A program made the translations under genes and the position numbers. Below are positions 45,609-54,771 of a stretch of DNA of 64,000 nucleotides, one piece after another (position 1 is the stretch's first letter; every line of letters starts with the position of its first letter). This DNA is from Natranaerovirga hydrolytica (lineage in GTDB: Bacteria; Bacillota; Clostridia; Lachnospirales; DSM-24629): NCBI RefSeq assembly GCF_004339095.1, contig NZ_SMGQ01000011.1:1141652-1205651 (forward strand), in the 5' to 3' direction. The notes beneath the pieces were generated by a model that saw only the letters and a program-made list of their open reading frames with translations, made no database searches and was not told the DNA's origin.

Positions 45609-48527
45609 TTAATAGAGTATTGGTTTTATTTCTAAGCCTTTATTGGGTATCACTTCAATGGTTGTACCTGTTTGTTTTTTACCTGAAATTTCCCAATGAG
45701 AAAATTGACTGCCTTCCTTTTCTTCTACTGTAAGTGTTATTGGAAAGTTTTTAAAATATTTTCCATCCCATAAAACAGTACGATCTTCTTTCATTATATC
45801 TCTTTGATTAATTTCTCCATTAATTTTTATGGTATTCACCCGTATCTTTGCTTTATTAGGGTCAAAAATCATCATAACCTCAACGGGTTGACTTAGTCCA
45901 AAATATTGTCTAATATGATTTCTTGCATATTCTTCTCGGTTCTCACCATATCTTTTAATTAAACCCACTTGCTCTTGCCATACATCAACAGATAATGGAT
46001 GCCCCCATCTTTTTATGTGACGGTCAATCTCTCCTTCAATAGCCTCTTCCATTTCTTCTATAATATTTAAAACGCGTTCAGGGTGAAATGCCGTATTTAA
46101 TAAATCGTTATATCTGGTGATAAATTTATTTTCAAACGATGGATTCTGTAATAAGCGCCTTAGCAAATAAGTGGACCAATCCGGGTTAGGCCAAGATGTT
46201 CCTCCAGCCTTTGTAGCTGTAGATATATGGTTAATACGATAAGAGCCATATCCTCCAGCAGGGTGATCAAAGCCAAAATCGGTATCAAACAACATCCATC
46301 TCCATTTACCATCTAATCCATATTCTTCATTGTCTAATGACCCCTTATTATAGCGCCAATATCGAACATTGTTACCTGGCCAATCGTTATCACCTGCATA
46401 AATTTTTATAATCATATAATCAATAAAATTATTGATATCCATTTGCGTTTGTATATATTCATAATGCTCTTCTTGTCTTATATCGTTATTTTTCAAGTAT
46501 TGAATCATATCTTCATAATGGGATTGCCCTTCTATATTACCTTTATCTAACTGAGCATTGTTTTCTAGTATAGTGATTTGATATTCTTCGTCAACATTAT
46601 AATGCTCTTTAATATATTTGGTGTCAAATCGCTCTCTAATATCGTGTAATCCCCAGTATTCCCCATTAATAAATACTAGTGTCGGACGATAACCTTGAGT
46701 ATCTACTTTTGTATAAGAACTGACTAGGTTATCTAAAAGAGCATCTCTAAGCAATCCATAATAGATATCTTGTCCGCTTGCTCTTAATAGCACCCTATCA
46801 AAGCTATCTATTATTTTATCTTCATTATTCTGCCTTTTTCTATTTGGAAACAATTCATATTCAATACTACTTTGAGAATCATAATCTCTGCGTGCATACA
46901 AGCGCAATGATTTTAGTGGGTACATCCTACTTTCTTGTCCATGTATTCTCAAACCAATATTTTGTGAAAAACCAACCGTACCATCTGTTTCAAAAAAAGT
47001 AATGTGACCTTCTTTTTCAGAGTGCCTTCCACGATTATAATAATTATTGGGAACATATATTCCATTATCTCGACCAAATAAGTCTTCTTTATCTACCGTT
47101 ATTGAAACAATAGGCACATTAAAAGTTTTCGATTTCTTTTCATCTACAAAGTACGTATGTGTCACCACTTCACTAAATTGATCTTCGCGATATGTTCTTG
47201 CTCTCACAACTGTTGATTGATAAACCTCTAAGGGTCGTTGCCACCCCCTATCTCTTCTCCACCCTCCTGGCGTGGTTGGAATCATAGAAATATGAGTCTC
47301 TTGTGTAAGTTCTGATGAACTAATAATTTCATCTGATTCAATGGTAATAGCACCTGTATATTCGTAAGTGCTTTCTGAATTGTTCACAGGATCTGGTGTT
47401 GAACCATCTAGTGTGTAATATATCGTTTCATTTTCATTTCTTTTATGTAATTCTAATACAAACGTTTCTTCATAAAAACCGCTTTCTATAGAAAAATAAG
47501 GGTTCATATTTGAATTAGCTACAAAAACTTCGTCGATAATTGGATTTTCTTCTCTTGGAGATACACTTTCTTCATCAAAAAATACCCATTCATTGCTATC
47601 TTCTGATGATCTTCCAAAACTATAATCTTTAGGCATCACTATTGTAGGGACATAATCAACAATTTTACCTTCCGCATCTGATAGGATGAGTGGATCTGTC
47701 CCAATGGAAAAATTAGTATGCCATTCTCCATTAGAATCTATTGTATCTTTTCTCGACCCCCAGACCAGTAAATATTCTTTTCCTTTCATCTGGGTGCCCT
47801 CAGGAAATTGCCAAAGAAAGTAATCCTCTTCATCATCTGATAAATGAAAATTTGAAAGATCTATGGTTTCATCATTGGGATTGTATAGTTCAACCCAATC
47901 TACATACTCCCCTTCCCCATCAGCAATGGTTTCAGTATTAAAGCCCATTATTTCATTAATATAAATAACCGTATCAGATGATAAGATACTATCAGGCTTT
48001 CTTTCGTCAATATAATCATCGGTCCAGTAAGGAACTAATTGGTCTAAATTTACCAACCAATTATCTGTTATATCAATTTTTTTCATTTTATTATTACGAA
48101 TCAAATGAAGTAAAGGAGTAAAATCTCTGATTTGATTTTCTTGAGCTTTTAATTCCTCTAAATACTTTAAGTTATTTATAGGTGTAAGATCGGAAATATA
48201 GTTTGAGTTTATATTAAGCTTTTTTAAATTATTAAGATTTTCTAAACCATCAATACGATGTATGGATTTGTTATTTATATTGAGTTCTTCAATGTTTTCT
48301 AATTCATACATTAAGATGATATCTTTATCTTCTTTTTCTAGATGTTCTAGTATTGCCTTATGTAGGTTTTTGTCTAAAAATGTTATTTGGGTTTCATCTC
48401 TTTTGATTGATACTTCTTGTGTTACTTTTTGCTTCTCTTGAAAAGAAGTTTCATGTTGCCTTTCACAACCAACAAAAAATATAACTATTAAAATCATTAG
48501 TATGGTTCTAGCTATTATACTTTTCAT
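45609..48527 (-). CDS. Large CotH-kinase lipoprotein with LRR, lamin-tail and chitobiase-like domains
   Basis: 972 aa. A lipobox (IFFVGC, Cys at about 22) anchors it outside. Domains in order: leucine-rich repeats (about 60-165: ELNINNKSIHRIDGLENL); lamin-tail domain (about 185-300: INEIMGFN, DWVELYNPNDETIDLSNF); chitobiase/FN3-associated domain (about 350-470: ETIYYTLDGSTPDP); CotH kinase-like domain (about 490-850: LRIHGQESRMYPLKSLRLYA, FINGEYWGLHDIRERFD, WRWMLFDTDFGFDHP); and a C-terminal Ig-like part. CotH proteins are atypical protein kinases; the DTDFGF motif fits the metal-binding DFG-like site. It probably acts on cell-surface proteins. Start ATG 48525-48527 after AGGAG. Confidence 0.9.
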   Translation of the reverse strand: MKSIIARTILMILIVIFFVGCERQHETSFQEKQKVTQEVSIKRDETQITFLDKNLHKAILEHLEKEDKDIILMYELENIEELNINNKSIHRIDGLENLNNLKKLNINSNYISDLTPINNLKYLEELKAQENQIRDFTPLLHLIRNNKMKKIDITDNWLVNLDQLVPYWTDDYIDERKPDSILSSDTVIYINEIMGFNTETIADGEGEYVDWVELYNPNDETIDLSNFHLSDDEEDYFLWQFPEGTQMKGKEYLLVWGSRKDTIDSNGEWHTNFSIGTDPLILSDAEGKIVDYVPTIVMPKDYSFGRSSEDSNEWVFFDEESVSPREENPIIDEVFVANSNMNPYFSIESGFYEETFVLELHKRNENETIYYTLDGSTPDPVNNSESTYEYTGAITIESDEIISSSELTQETHISMIPTTPGGWRRDRGWQRPLEVYQSTVVRARTYREDQFSEVVTHTYFVDEKKSKTFNVPIVSITVDKEDLFGRDNGIYVPNNYYNRGRHSEKEGHITFFETDGTVGFSQNIGLRIHGQESRMYPLKSLRLYARRDYDSQSSIEYELFPNRKRQNNEDKIIDSFDRVLLRASGQDIYYGLLRDALLDNLVSSYTKVDTQGYRPTLVFINGEYWGLHDIRERFDTKYIKEHYNVDEEYQITILENNAQLDKGNIEGQSHYEDMIQYLKNNDIRQEEHYEYIQTQMDINNFIDYMIIKIYAGDNDWPGNNVRYWRYNKGSLDNEEYGLDGKWRWMLFDTDFGFDHPAGGYGSYRINHISTATKAGGTSWPNPDWSTYLLRRLLQNPSFENKFITRYNDLLNTAFHPERVLNIIEEMEEAIEGEIDRHIKRWGHPLSVDVWQEQVGLIKRYGENREEYARNHIRQYFGLSQPVEVMMIFDPNKAKIRVNTIKINGEINQRDIMKEDRTVLWDGKYFKNFPITLTVEEKEGSQFSHWEISGKKQTGTTIEVIPNKGLEIKPILY

Positions 48528-48657
48528 ATCCAATCTCCTGTATTTGTATTTTACTTTAACTATTTAATTCTATAAATATTAAACTTTATTGAATTTGTAC
48601 ACCTTTTACCATTTTTTATTATATTTCAAGTGATTGAGTCTCACTTTATTGCTTTTT

Positions 48658-49533
48658 TTACTTTCCTATTCTATTTTCTCTGCCGTAGTAAAACAAATAC
48701 TGTTGAGCATATCCAGCATAATCCCCAAATTGCTTTGCTGCAAACTCCTGAATTGCTTCTAACTTTGATTCTTGTTTTAAGTACATATTTTCTACTATAC
48801 GCTTAATCCAAACGTCAGTAGGAAAAGTTTCTGTTCTTCCTAACCCATATAACAATACACAATCTGCAATCTTATTGCCTACACCTTTTATAGAAATGAG
48901 TTTTTTTCTTGCTTCATCTGTAGTTATTTTTTTTATTTGTTGGATATCTATTTCACCCTTAACGACTTTTTGACTGGCATCTAATATATAGGGTGCTCTA
49001 AAGCCAGTTTTACAAGCTCTTAAACCTTCATCTGTTGCAATTGCTAATTGCTCTGGCGTAGGAAATGAGTAGTAATCTATACCATTATAACTGCCTATCT
49101 TATCTCCATAAGCCAATGATATAATCTCTATTACTTTTTTGATATGTGTGATATGTTTATTTTGAGAAATAATAAAGGATATAAGTGTTTCCCATGTGTC
49201 TTGTTTGAGTATATGAATGCCCCATTTACTCTTTATGGCTTGGTGTAAATCTTGGTTGTTTTTTAATAACGTCTCTTTTATACATTCATAGTCATTATTT
49301 AAGTCTAAGTATTCTCTCCATATTTTGTTAAATTCATTCATCGTTGTATTATACAGCGTGATTTGATTGTCCTCTTGTTGGATTCTTAATATACGCCCAA
49401 ATGCAATGATCAGATAGTCTAAATCCTCTATTTTATAAAACCTAAAACATTGTCCACATTCTAATGTTTGCATAATGTTAAAGTGTTCTAAGTCTTTAAT
49501 TATGACATTGTTATTTTCTTCTACTATTTTCAT
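48658..49533 (-). CDS. 8-oxoguanine DNA glycosylase (OGG1-like)
   Basis: 291 aa. N-terminal TBP-like domain (about 1-115, with ECGQCFRF), then a helix-hairpin-helix GPD fold: FIISQNKHITHIKKVIE, LISIKGVGNKIADCVLLYGLG with the catalytic Lys in GVGNK, and TFPTDVWIKRIVE with the catalytic Asp. This matches the OGG1 bifunctional glycosylase/AP-lyase that removes oxidised guanine. A generic AlkA-type 3-methyladenine glycosylase is the alternative but lacks the Lys. ATG 49533. Confidence 0.9.
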   Translation of the reverse strand: MKIVEENNNVIIKDLEHFNIMQTLECGQCFRFYKIEDLDYLIIAFGRILRIQQEDNQITLYNTTMNEFNKIWREYLDLNNDYECIKETLLKNNQDLHQAIKSKWGIHILKQDTWETLISFIISQNKHITHIKKVIEIISLAYGDKIGSYNGIDYYSFPTPEQLAIATDEGLRACKTGFRAPYILDASQKVVKGEIDIQQIKKITTDEARKKLISIKGVGNKIADCVLLYGLGRTETFPTDVWIKRIVENMYLKQESKLEAIQEFAAKQFGDYAGYAQQYLFYYGRENRIGK

Positions 49534-49624
49534 TTAATCACCATTTATTCTTTTTTAATAGATTAGGGTATGTTATACTAATCTTTAATTCAGTTATTAT
49601 TATACTATAAAGTAGGTGTTTTTT

Positions 49625-50356
49625 GTGAAAGAAAAAATTTACACTATTCCTGTTCTAGATGCTTTTAATGAAAATGATGAATGTCCCTTTTGTTGGCTTT
49701 ATTCAAAAATAGAAACAGATACCATCGAATTTATTACTGGCCCTAGTTATATGGAAAATGATATCCGAGATGCCACCAATGAATCTGGCTTTTGTGACGT
49801 TCACATGCAAAAAATATACAATACTAAAAACCGATTAGGTCTTGCTCTAATGCTTTATACTCACCAAATGAAATACCAAAAAGATATCAAGGCTATCCTT
49901 AAAAACAATCCCAAAGTTGACGCCAAAGGATTTTTCAACAAAAAAAACGCGCCTATCTCTGAGCTAAAAGCATATATAGATAAAGTAAATATTGATTGTT
50001 ATGTTTGTAATAAAGTGGATAAACTTATGGATAGATATATCGATACTTTTTTTTATCTTTGGAAAAAAGACAGTTCTTTTGTTGATCAGGTGAAAACTTC
50101 AAAAGGCTTTTGCAATAATCATTTTGGTGTTTTATACGAAGCCAGTAGAAGCAAACTGAAAGGCGAAGAGTTGAATCAATTTATTGATATTTTATGTGAT
50201 ATTTATTTTGAAAATATCGCTAGAGTTCAAGAAGATTTAGATTGGTTTGTCAAAAAATTTGATTACCGTTATAAAGAAGAACCTTGGAAAGAAGGCAAAG
50301 ACGCCTTACCAAGGTCTATTGTTAAAATTAACAGTTATACATTAAATGAAAAATAG
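49625..50356 (+). CDS. DUF6062 protein, Cys-rich, function unknown
   Basis: 243 aa soluble protein with repeated Cys-x-x-Cys / Cys-His pairs: DECPFCWLYSKIE, SGFCDVHMQK, IDCYVCNKVDKL and KGFCNNHFGVLYE. These duplicated modules suggest two zinc-binding halves. The family is known in Clostridia without an assigned role. GTG 49625 is preferred to GTG 49616 because AGTAGGTG sits just upstream. It is a plus-strand gene convergent with DUF2225, sharing a terminator. Confidence 0.75.
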   Translation: MKEKIYTIPVLDAFNENDECPFCWLYSKIETDTIEFITGPSYMENDIRDATNESGFCDVHMQKIYNTKNRLGLALMLYTHQMKYQKDIKAILKNNPKVDAKGFFNKKNAPISELKAYIDKVNIDCYVCNKVDKLMDRYIDTFFYLWKKDSSFVDQVKTSKGFCNNHFGVLYEASRSKLKGEELNQFIDILCDIYFENIARVQEDLDWFVKKFDYRYKEEPWKEGKDALPRSIVKINSYTLNEK

Positions 50357-50385
50357 TTAACTTGCAGAGCAAGTTAACTATTTTT
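50349..50385. terminator. Bidirectional terminator overlapping two stop codons
   Basis: A perfect 17-bp stem (AAAAATAGTTAACTTGC / GCAAGTTAACTATTTTT, 3-base loop) contains the TAG stop of the plus-strand gene (50354-50356) and the TAA stop of the minus-strand gene (50374-50376). Confidence 0.92.
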
Positions 50386-51222
50386 TTCTTCTTCAGCTTT
50401 TGCCTTTTCAGCAATTTTTATTAAATCTCTTACATGCCTTGCCCTATCTTTTAATCTTTCACTGGCTGATGTAGATACAATGACCTTAGATAGCCATTTT
50501 AATGATTCCTCATTATCTCCAGTTCTTCTTGCTAACTCACCTATTAAATAAGTTAAAGTCATTTCATCCATTCCACATATAGGAAAACTTTCTTTGGTAA
50601 ACCCTTGGTGAAAACCTTGATACGCTTTTTGAGCAAATTCTAACTCTTGCTTTTGTAGAACTTTGATATATGGATCGTCTTTCTTTCTAATGGCTTCTTG
50701 CTGTCCTCTTAATAACCAAGTGATTTTTAGACACGTATATGCCTTTTCACTTAGTTTGCTTTTTTTAACAACTGCATTAATTAATGCCAATTTATACCGT
50801 TTAAGTGCTTCTTCATAATCGTATATATCATCGTTTTCTTTTAAACCTTTAAAGTTTACTGATATATTTTCTCTAATCCATTTTTTTTGAGTAGAGATTA
50901 TATTATCAAAAAAACGATTCATTGCAGCATATCCGCATCTAGGACAAACCACCACATCATACTTTATAGAATCTACATAATTGTATTTTGGCCTTAAATC
51001 GGTATCAGTTCCTACTAGCCTTGCTTTTCCTGTTTTGACAACCTTAGATTTGAAACCATTTTCACACACTGGGCAAGTATAACTTTTTGCATAAATAAGG
51101 TCTGCTTCCTTCATTCTAAGCTCTTGATAATACTTCTCTTCTTCTTCATCTTGATTATATATCTGAATATCTTCTAACTTACTTAAGCCTAGCTGTTCTA
51201 ATTCAGAAAATAAATTCTTCAC
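50374..51222 (-). CDS. DUF2225 protein
   Basis: 282 aa. The N-terminal part holds a zinc-ribbon-like pair of CxxC motifs: YTCPVCENGFKSK and VVCPRCGYAAMNRF. The C-terminal part (about 120-275) is helical, with TPR-like repeats (KRYKLALINAVVKK, KAYTCLKITWLLRGQ, ESLKWLSKVIVS). The family is found in spore-forming Firmicutes; function unknown. GTG start at 51222 after AAAGGTG. It follows glnS by 12 bases and is probably co-transcribed with it. Confidence 0.88.
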   Translation of the reverse strand: MKNLFSELEQLGLSKLEDIQIYNQDEEEEKYYQELRMKEADLIYAKSYTCPVCENGFKSKVVKTGKARLVGTDTDLRPKYNYVDSIKYDVVVCPRCGYAAMNRFFDNIISTQKKWIRENISVNFKGLKENDDIYDYEEALKRYKLALINAVVKKSKLSEKAYTCLKITWLLRGQQEAIRKKDDPYIKVLQKQELEFAQKAYQGFHQGFTKESFPICGMDEMTLTYLIGELARRTGDNEESLKWLSKVIVSTSASERLKDRARHVRDLIKIAEKAKAEEEKNS

Positions 51223-51234
51223 TTAATCACACCT

Positions 51235-52914
51235 TTAATTTTTGTTAGGCTTATATGAGCTTTTTAAAGAAACAATACGGTTAAAAACTAATTTTTTATC
51301 AGTGGTGTCTTTTGAATCTACACAGAAATAGCCATGTCTAAAGAATTGAAAACTATCTCCTATATTAGCTTCTTTTACAATTGGTTCCATATAACACTCA
51401 TCTAAAACCTTTAATGAATTTGGATTGACGTTCCATTCCCCATTATCTTTTATTAAAGGCTCTCCCTCTTTTAATATATGTTCATATAATCTCACTTCTG
51501 CTTTGACTGCAGAATGAGCTTCTACCCAATGAATGGTTCCTTTTACTTTACGACCTGTAAATCCACTGCCACTTTTTGTTTCTGGATCGTAAGTACACCT
51601 TAGCTCTATGACTTCACCATTTTCATCTTTAATAACTTCTTCACATTTCACAAAGTACGCATTCTTTAAACGCACTTCATTGCCTGGAAACAACCTAAAA
51701 TATTTTTTAGGTGGATTTTCCATAAAATCTTCTCTATCAATGTACAGTTCTCTACCAAAAGGTATCTGTCTTTTACCCATTGCTTCATTTTCTTGATTGT
51801 TATCTGCTTCTAGATACTCAACTTCACCTTCTGGATAATTGATAATAACAACTTTTAATGGATCTAAAACACCCATTATTCTTGGCTTTGTTAGTTTCAA
51901 ATCTTCTCGAATGCAATACTCTAACATAGCGTAGTCTACTGAACTCTTACTTTTTGATACTCCTACAAGTTCCATAAATTTTTTAATGGCTTCTGGTGTT
52001 ACACCTCTTCTTCTTAATGCAGATAATGTCACCAATCTTGGATCGTCCCAACCATCTACAATACCGTCTTCTACTAGTTTTTTTAGATTTCGCTTTCCAG
52101 TAATGACATCTGTAAGGTATAACTTTGCAAATTCTATTTGCTTTGGAGGTTTTTCATATTCTAATTCTTTAATGACCCAATCGTATAATGGTCTATGGTC
52201 TTCAAATTCCAATGTACATATAGAATGGGTAACACCCTCTATAGCATCTCCAATAGGATGTGCAAAATCATATAGGGGGTAAATACACCAATTGTCTCCT
52301 GTATTGTAATGCGGCGTATGGGATATTCTATATATAATAGGGTCCCTTAAATTAATATTCGGGGAAGACATATCTATCTTTGCCCTTAGAACCATTTTTC
52401 CATCACCAAATTGTCCTTCTTTCATTTTTTCAAAAAGCTCTAAATTTTCTTCAACTGGACGTTCTCTGTAAGGACTATTTTTTCCTGGCTCTGTTAAAGT
52501 TCCTCTGTATGTTCTTATTTCGTCACTGTTTAACTCGTCTACATACGCTTTGCCTTTTTTTATAAGTTTGATAGCACATTCATACATTGTCTCAAAATAA
52601 TTAGATGCAAAAAAAACTCTCTCTTCAAATGTTGCGCCTAACCATTGAACATCTTCTTTTATGGATTGTACAAATTCTGGATTTTCTTTCATTGGATTGG
52701 TATCGTCAAATCTTAAATTAAACTTTCCATTATACTTCTCTGCCAAACCATTATTTAAAAGAATTGATTTAGCATGTCCAATGTGTAAAAATCCATTTGG
52801 CTCAGGAGGAAATCTAGTATGAACTTTCTCATATACTCCTTCATCTAAATCTTTATCTATAATTTGTTCGATAAAATTTTTAGACTCGTTTTTTTCTACA
52901 TTCTCTTCCGACAT
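51235..52914 (-). CDS. glnS: Glutaminyl-tRNA synthetase
   Basis: 559 aa class I synthetase. The HIGH motif appears in [17 protein letters not shown] near 35, the KMSKS-equivalent in [11 protein letters not shown] near 270, and [18 protein letters not shown] follows. The C-terminal anticodon-binding beta barrels (about 340-555) are present; no YqeY extension. The discriminating residues of GlnRS, rather than GluRS, are the RFDDTNP and the barrels. ATG 52914 follows AAGGAGG. Confidence 0.96.
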   Translation of the reverse strand: MSEENVEKNESKNFIEQIIDKDLDEGVYEKVHTRFPPEPNGFLHIGHAKSILLNNGLAEKYNGKFNLRFDDTNPMKENPEFVQSIKEDVQWLGATFEERVFFASNYFETMYECAIKLIKKGKAYVDELNSDEIRTYRGTLTEPGKNSPYRERPVEENLELFEKMKEGQFGDGKMVLRAKIDMSSPNINLRDPIIYRISHTPHYNTGDNWCIYPLYDFAHPIGDAIEGVTHSICTLEFEDHRPLYDWVIKELEYEKPPKQIEFAKLYLTDVITGKRNLKKLVEDGIVDGWDDPRLVTLSALRRRGVTPEAIKKFMELVGVSKSKSSVDYAMLEYCIREDLKLTKPRIMGVLDPLKVVIINYPEGEVEYLEADNNQENEAMGKRQIPFGRELYIDREDFMENPPKKYFRLFPGNEVRLKNAYFVKCEEVIKDENGEVIELRCTYDPETKSGSGFTGRKVKGTIHWVEAHSAVKAEVRLYEHILKEGEPLIKDNGEWNVNPNSLKVLDECYMEPIVKEANIGDSFQFFRHGYFCVDSKDTTDKKLVFNRIVSLKSSYKPNKN

Positions 52915-53041
52915 TTAGAAGCCTCCTTAAATTAAACTGTATTTATTCCAATTTTAACTTATATTATTACTAATAATACCATATTTTATTAAAAAATAAA
53001 AGATTTTCCTTTAAAAGCAAAGCAGCTTTATTGATCTAAAA

Positions 53042-53079
53042 AAAGCGAGCCTATTATGCATTGATAATAGACTCGCTTT
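53042..53079. terminator. Terminator between glnS leader and the SleB-like gene
   Basis: The stem AAAGCGAG-C-CTATTAT / ATAATAG-A-CTCGCTTT with a 6-base loop lies 18 bases beyond the 53097 stop codon. One internal mismatch. Confidence 0.8.
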
Positions 53080-53096
53080 GTATAATTATTGTATTA

Positions 53097-54071
53097 TTAT
53101 AGATAAAAAGAATGCCCTTGTATGGTTTTATAATAAGGTCTGTTATACACAATCCAAAAGCTTGTTGCTTTGGCTGGATTAAGGAAGAATAAACTGTCTC
53201 CTATATTGTTATGACCATTTAAAGCTTCTTGTGCTGCTCTTATGCTTTCTTCATTAGGTTCATTATTAATTGCGCCATCTGCTACAGGACTGAACTGAAC
53301 GCCACCATTGAAGTCAAATATCACACCATATATGGTATTTGGAAACTGATTGCTATTTTTCCTGTTAATAACCACATTTGCAACGGCTAATTTGCCTTCA
53401 TAAGGTTCCCCTTGAGCTTCTGCATGTACAATTTTTGCTAACCAGTATAACTCATCATCTGTAAAGGTTCTTGAAGGTTGTAAGTTTTCTGTATGACTAT
53501 TAATTAATACTGAATAATTGATTGAGTCCCATTGAATATTATCTATGCCTAAGGTTGTTGTAAAAAAACGTATGGGCACAAAAACTCTATCTTCGTATAG
53601 TTGAACAGGTGCATCTAACGTCACATTAGAACCATTAACTTTTGCTATGTTAGAGCCTTGTGTCACTTCTATAGTAGAGTTGTTTGCTGTTACTCTTACT
53701 GTATTAGTCTCTTGTAACCATTGAATATCCTCTGCTCCTAAAGAATCCATTACAAATCTTATTGGCACAAAAACTCTATCATTTTCTATATAAGGCTTTC
53801 TGTCAAAAGCGACTTGTTGATTGTTAACATAAACAGATATTTCTTTTATTGAATTAATTTTAACTAGATTACCTACTTCTAATTGATGAGGGTTAATGTG
53901 ATTAATGCTTTCAATACTATTTAATCTTTGGTTATACATTAATGATAGTATGAAATAAGTATCCCCTGGTCTTACCGTATGTTTATGAAAAGAATTTGCT
54001 TGAGCACTCGTTGCTACTGTACTGGACAATAATATTATAATAATACTTATTATTACAGTTATTTTTTTCAT
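53097..54071 (-). CDS. SleB-type cell wall hydrolase with LysM and copper-amine-oxidase-like domains
   Basis: 324 aa secreted protein. Signal peptide (about 1-26), LysM peptidoglycan-binding repeat (HTVRPGDTYFILSLMYNQR near 30-75), and two copper-amine-oxidase N-domain-like modules (FDRKPYIENDRVFVPIRFVM; APVQLYEDRVFVPIRFF). A C-terminal Hydrolase_2 (SleB/CwlJ) domain follows: LYWLAKIVHAEAQGEPYEGK with the catalytic Glu, and NVVINRKNSNQFPNTIYGVI. It probably degrades spore cortex or wall peptidoglycan. It is a paralogue of 54772-55653. ATG 54071 follows AAAGGGGG. Confidence 0.9.
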   Translation of the reverse strand: MKKITVIISIIIILLSSTVATSAQANSFHKHTVRPGDTYFILSLMYNQRLNSIESINHINPHQLEVGNLVKINSIKEISVYVNNQQVAFDRKPYIENDRVFVPIRFVMDSLGAEDIQWLQETNTVRVTANNSTIEVTQGSNIAKVNGSNVTLDAPVQLYEDRVFVPIRFFTTTLGIDNIQWDSINYSVLINSHTENLQPSRTFTDDELYWLAKIVHAEAQGEPYEGKLAVANVVINRKNSNQFPNTIYGVIFDFNGGVQFSPVADGAINNEPNEESIRAAQEALNGHNNIGDSLFFLNPAKATSFWIVYNRPYYKTIQGHSFYL

Positions 54072-54178
54072 TTTAATTGCCCCCTTTCCAAGAGCAATTA
54101 TATTGGATTTTAGTTAGATAAGCAATATGAAATGACTGGAAATACATTGTATCTGTATTGAATGGTTGATAATATGCT

Positions 54179-54756
54179 ACAAGTCTATTTGTGGGGTAAC
54201 ATTGAATAAGGTATAGGGGAAAGCTCAGTTTTTCCGATAAGGCATATTTTAGCCCCCCTGTGTTCCGATAAATAAATTCTACCCACTAAAACTTATAAAA
54301 ATAAAAATTTGCTAAAACAGCTAAACTCGCTATCGCTCAAACAGACGCTGTTTCTTCACGCAAATTTTTATTTTTATAAGTTAAGTGGCTTACGAATTTC
54401 TTTAAAAGGAACACAGGGGGGCTAAAATATGCCTTATCTCTTGAATTAGAGTTTTTATTGGCATCATTAGGTATCTATTTTACTAAAGAAACTTCTATGC
54501 TTTTTTGTGACACTTCGTTAAAAGCACAGAATAGACAGATCAGCACCTTGCAATTTTGCAGACCGGCTGAAAGGGACAAGGTTATATGATTTTTTAAGAC
54601 TCTGGAAAAATGTTTGCCAACGTAAACATTTTTCTGTGTTTAGAGGCTTGAAAAATCATATGTCCCTTGAAGGAAAGGCAAAAAATTGCAAGGTGCTGAT
54701 CTGTCTATGGTACTTAATTTGGATAGCCAATAAAAATACCCCACAAATAGACTTGT
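54179..54756. repeat. Multi-branched nested palindrome block
   Basis: No gene. A 20-bp outer inverted repeat (54179-54198 with 54737-54756) encloses two very long hairpins. Hairpin I: 54237-54266 with 54408-54437 (perfect 30 bp), then 54292-54312 with 54360-54380 (21 bp), then AAACAGC/GCTGTTT (54315-54321, 54347-54353). Hairpin II: 54531-54557 with 54682-54708 (perfect 27 bp), then AAGGGACA/TGTCCCTT, ATATGATTTTT/AAAAATCATAT and GAAAAATGTTT/AAACATTTTTC. TTTTTATTGGC (54452-54462) pairs with GCCAATAAAAA (54726-54736). A small TGCTTTT/AAAAGCA hairpin (about 54498-54526) lies between. Confidence 0.9.
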
Positions 54757-54770
54757 GAGGTATTTTTATT
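54729..54770 (-). terminator. Terminator of the 54.8-55.7 kb hydrolase gene
   Basis: AATAAAAATACCYCACAA pairs with TTGTGRGGTATTTTTATT around a 6-base loop. The one non-Watson-Crick pair is a G-U wobble in minus-strand RNA, in agreement with the gene direction. It ends 1 base before the stop codon at 54772 and is partly shared with the outer palindrome of the block. Confidence 0.8.
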
Positions 54771-54771
54771 G

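Noticed and set aside
54179-54756. Retron, group II intron or plasmid origin as explanation of the palindrome block
   Set aside because: No reverse transcriptase or Rep gene nearby, no intron domain V motif, and no iterons were seen.
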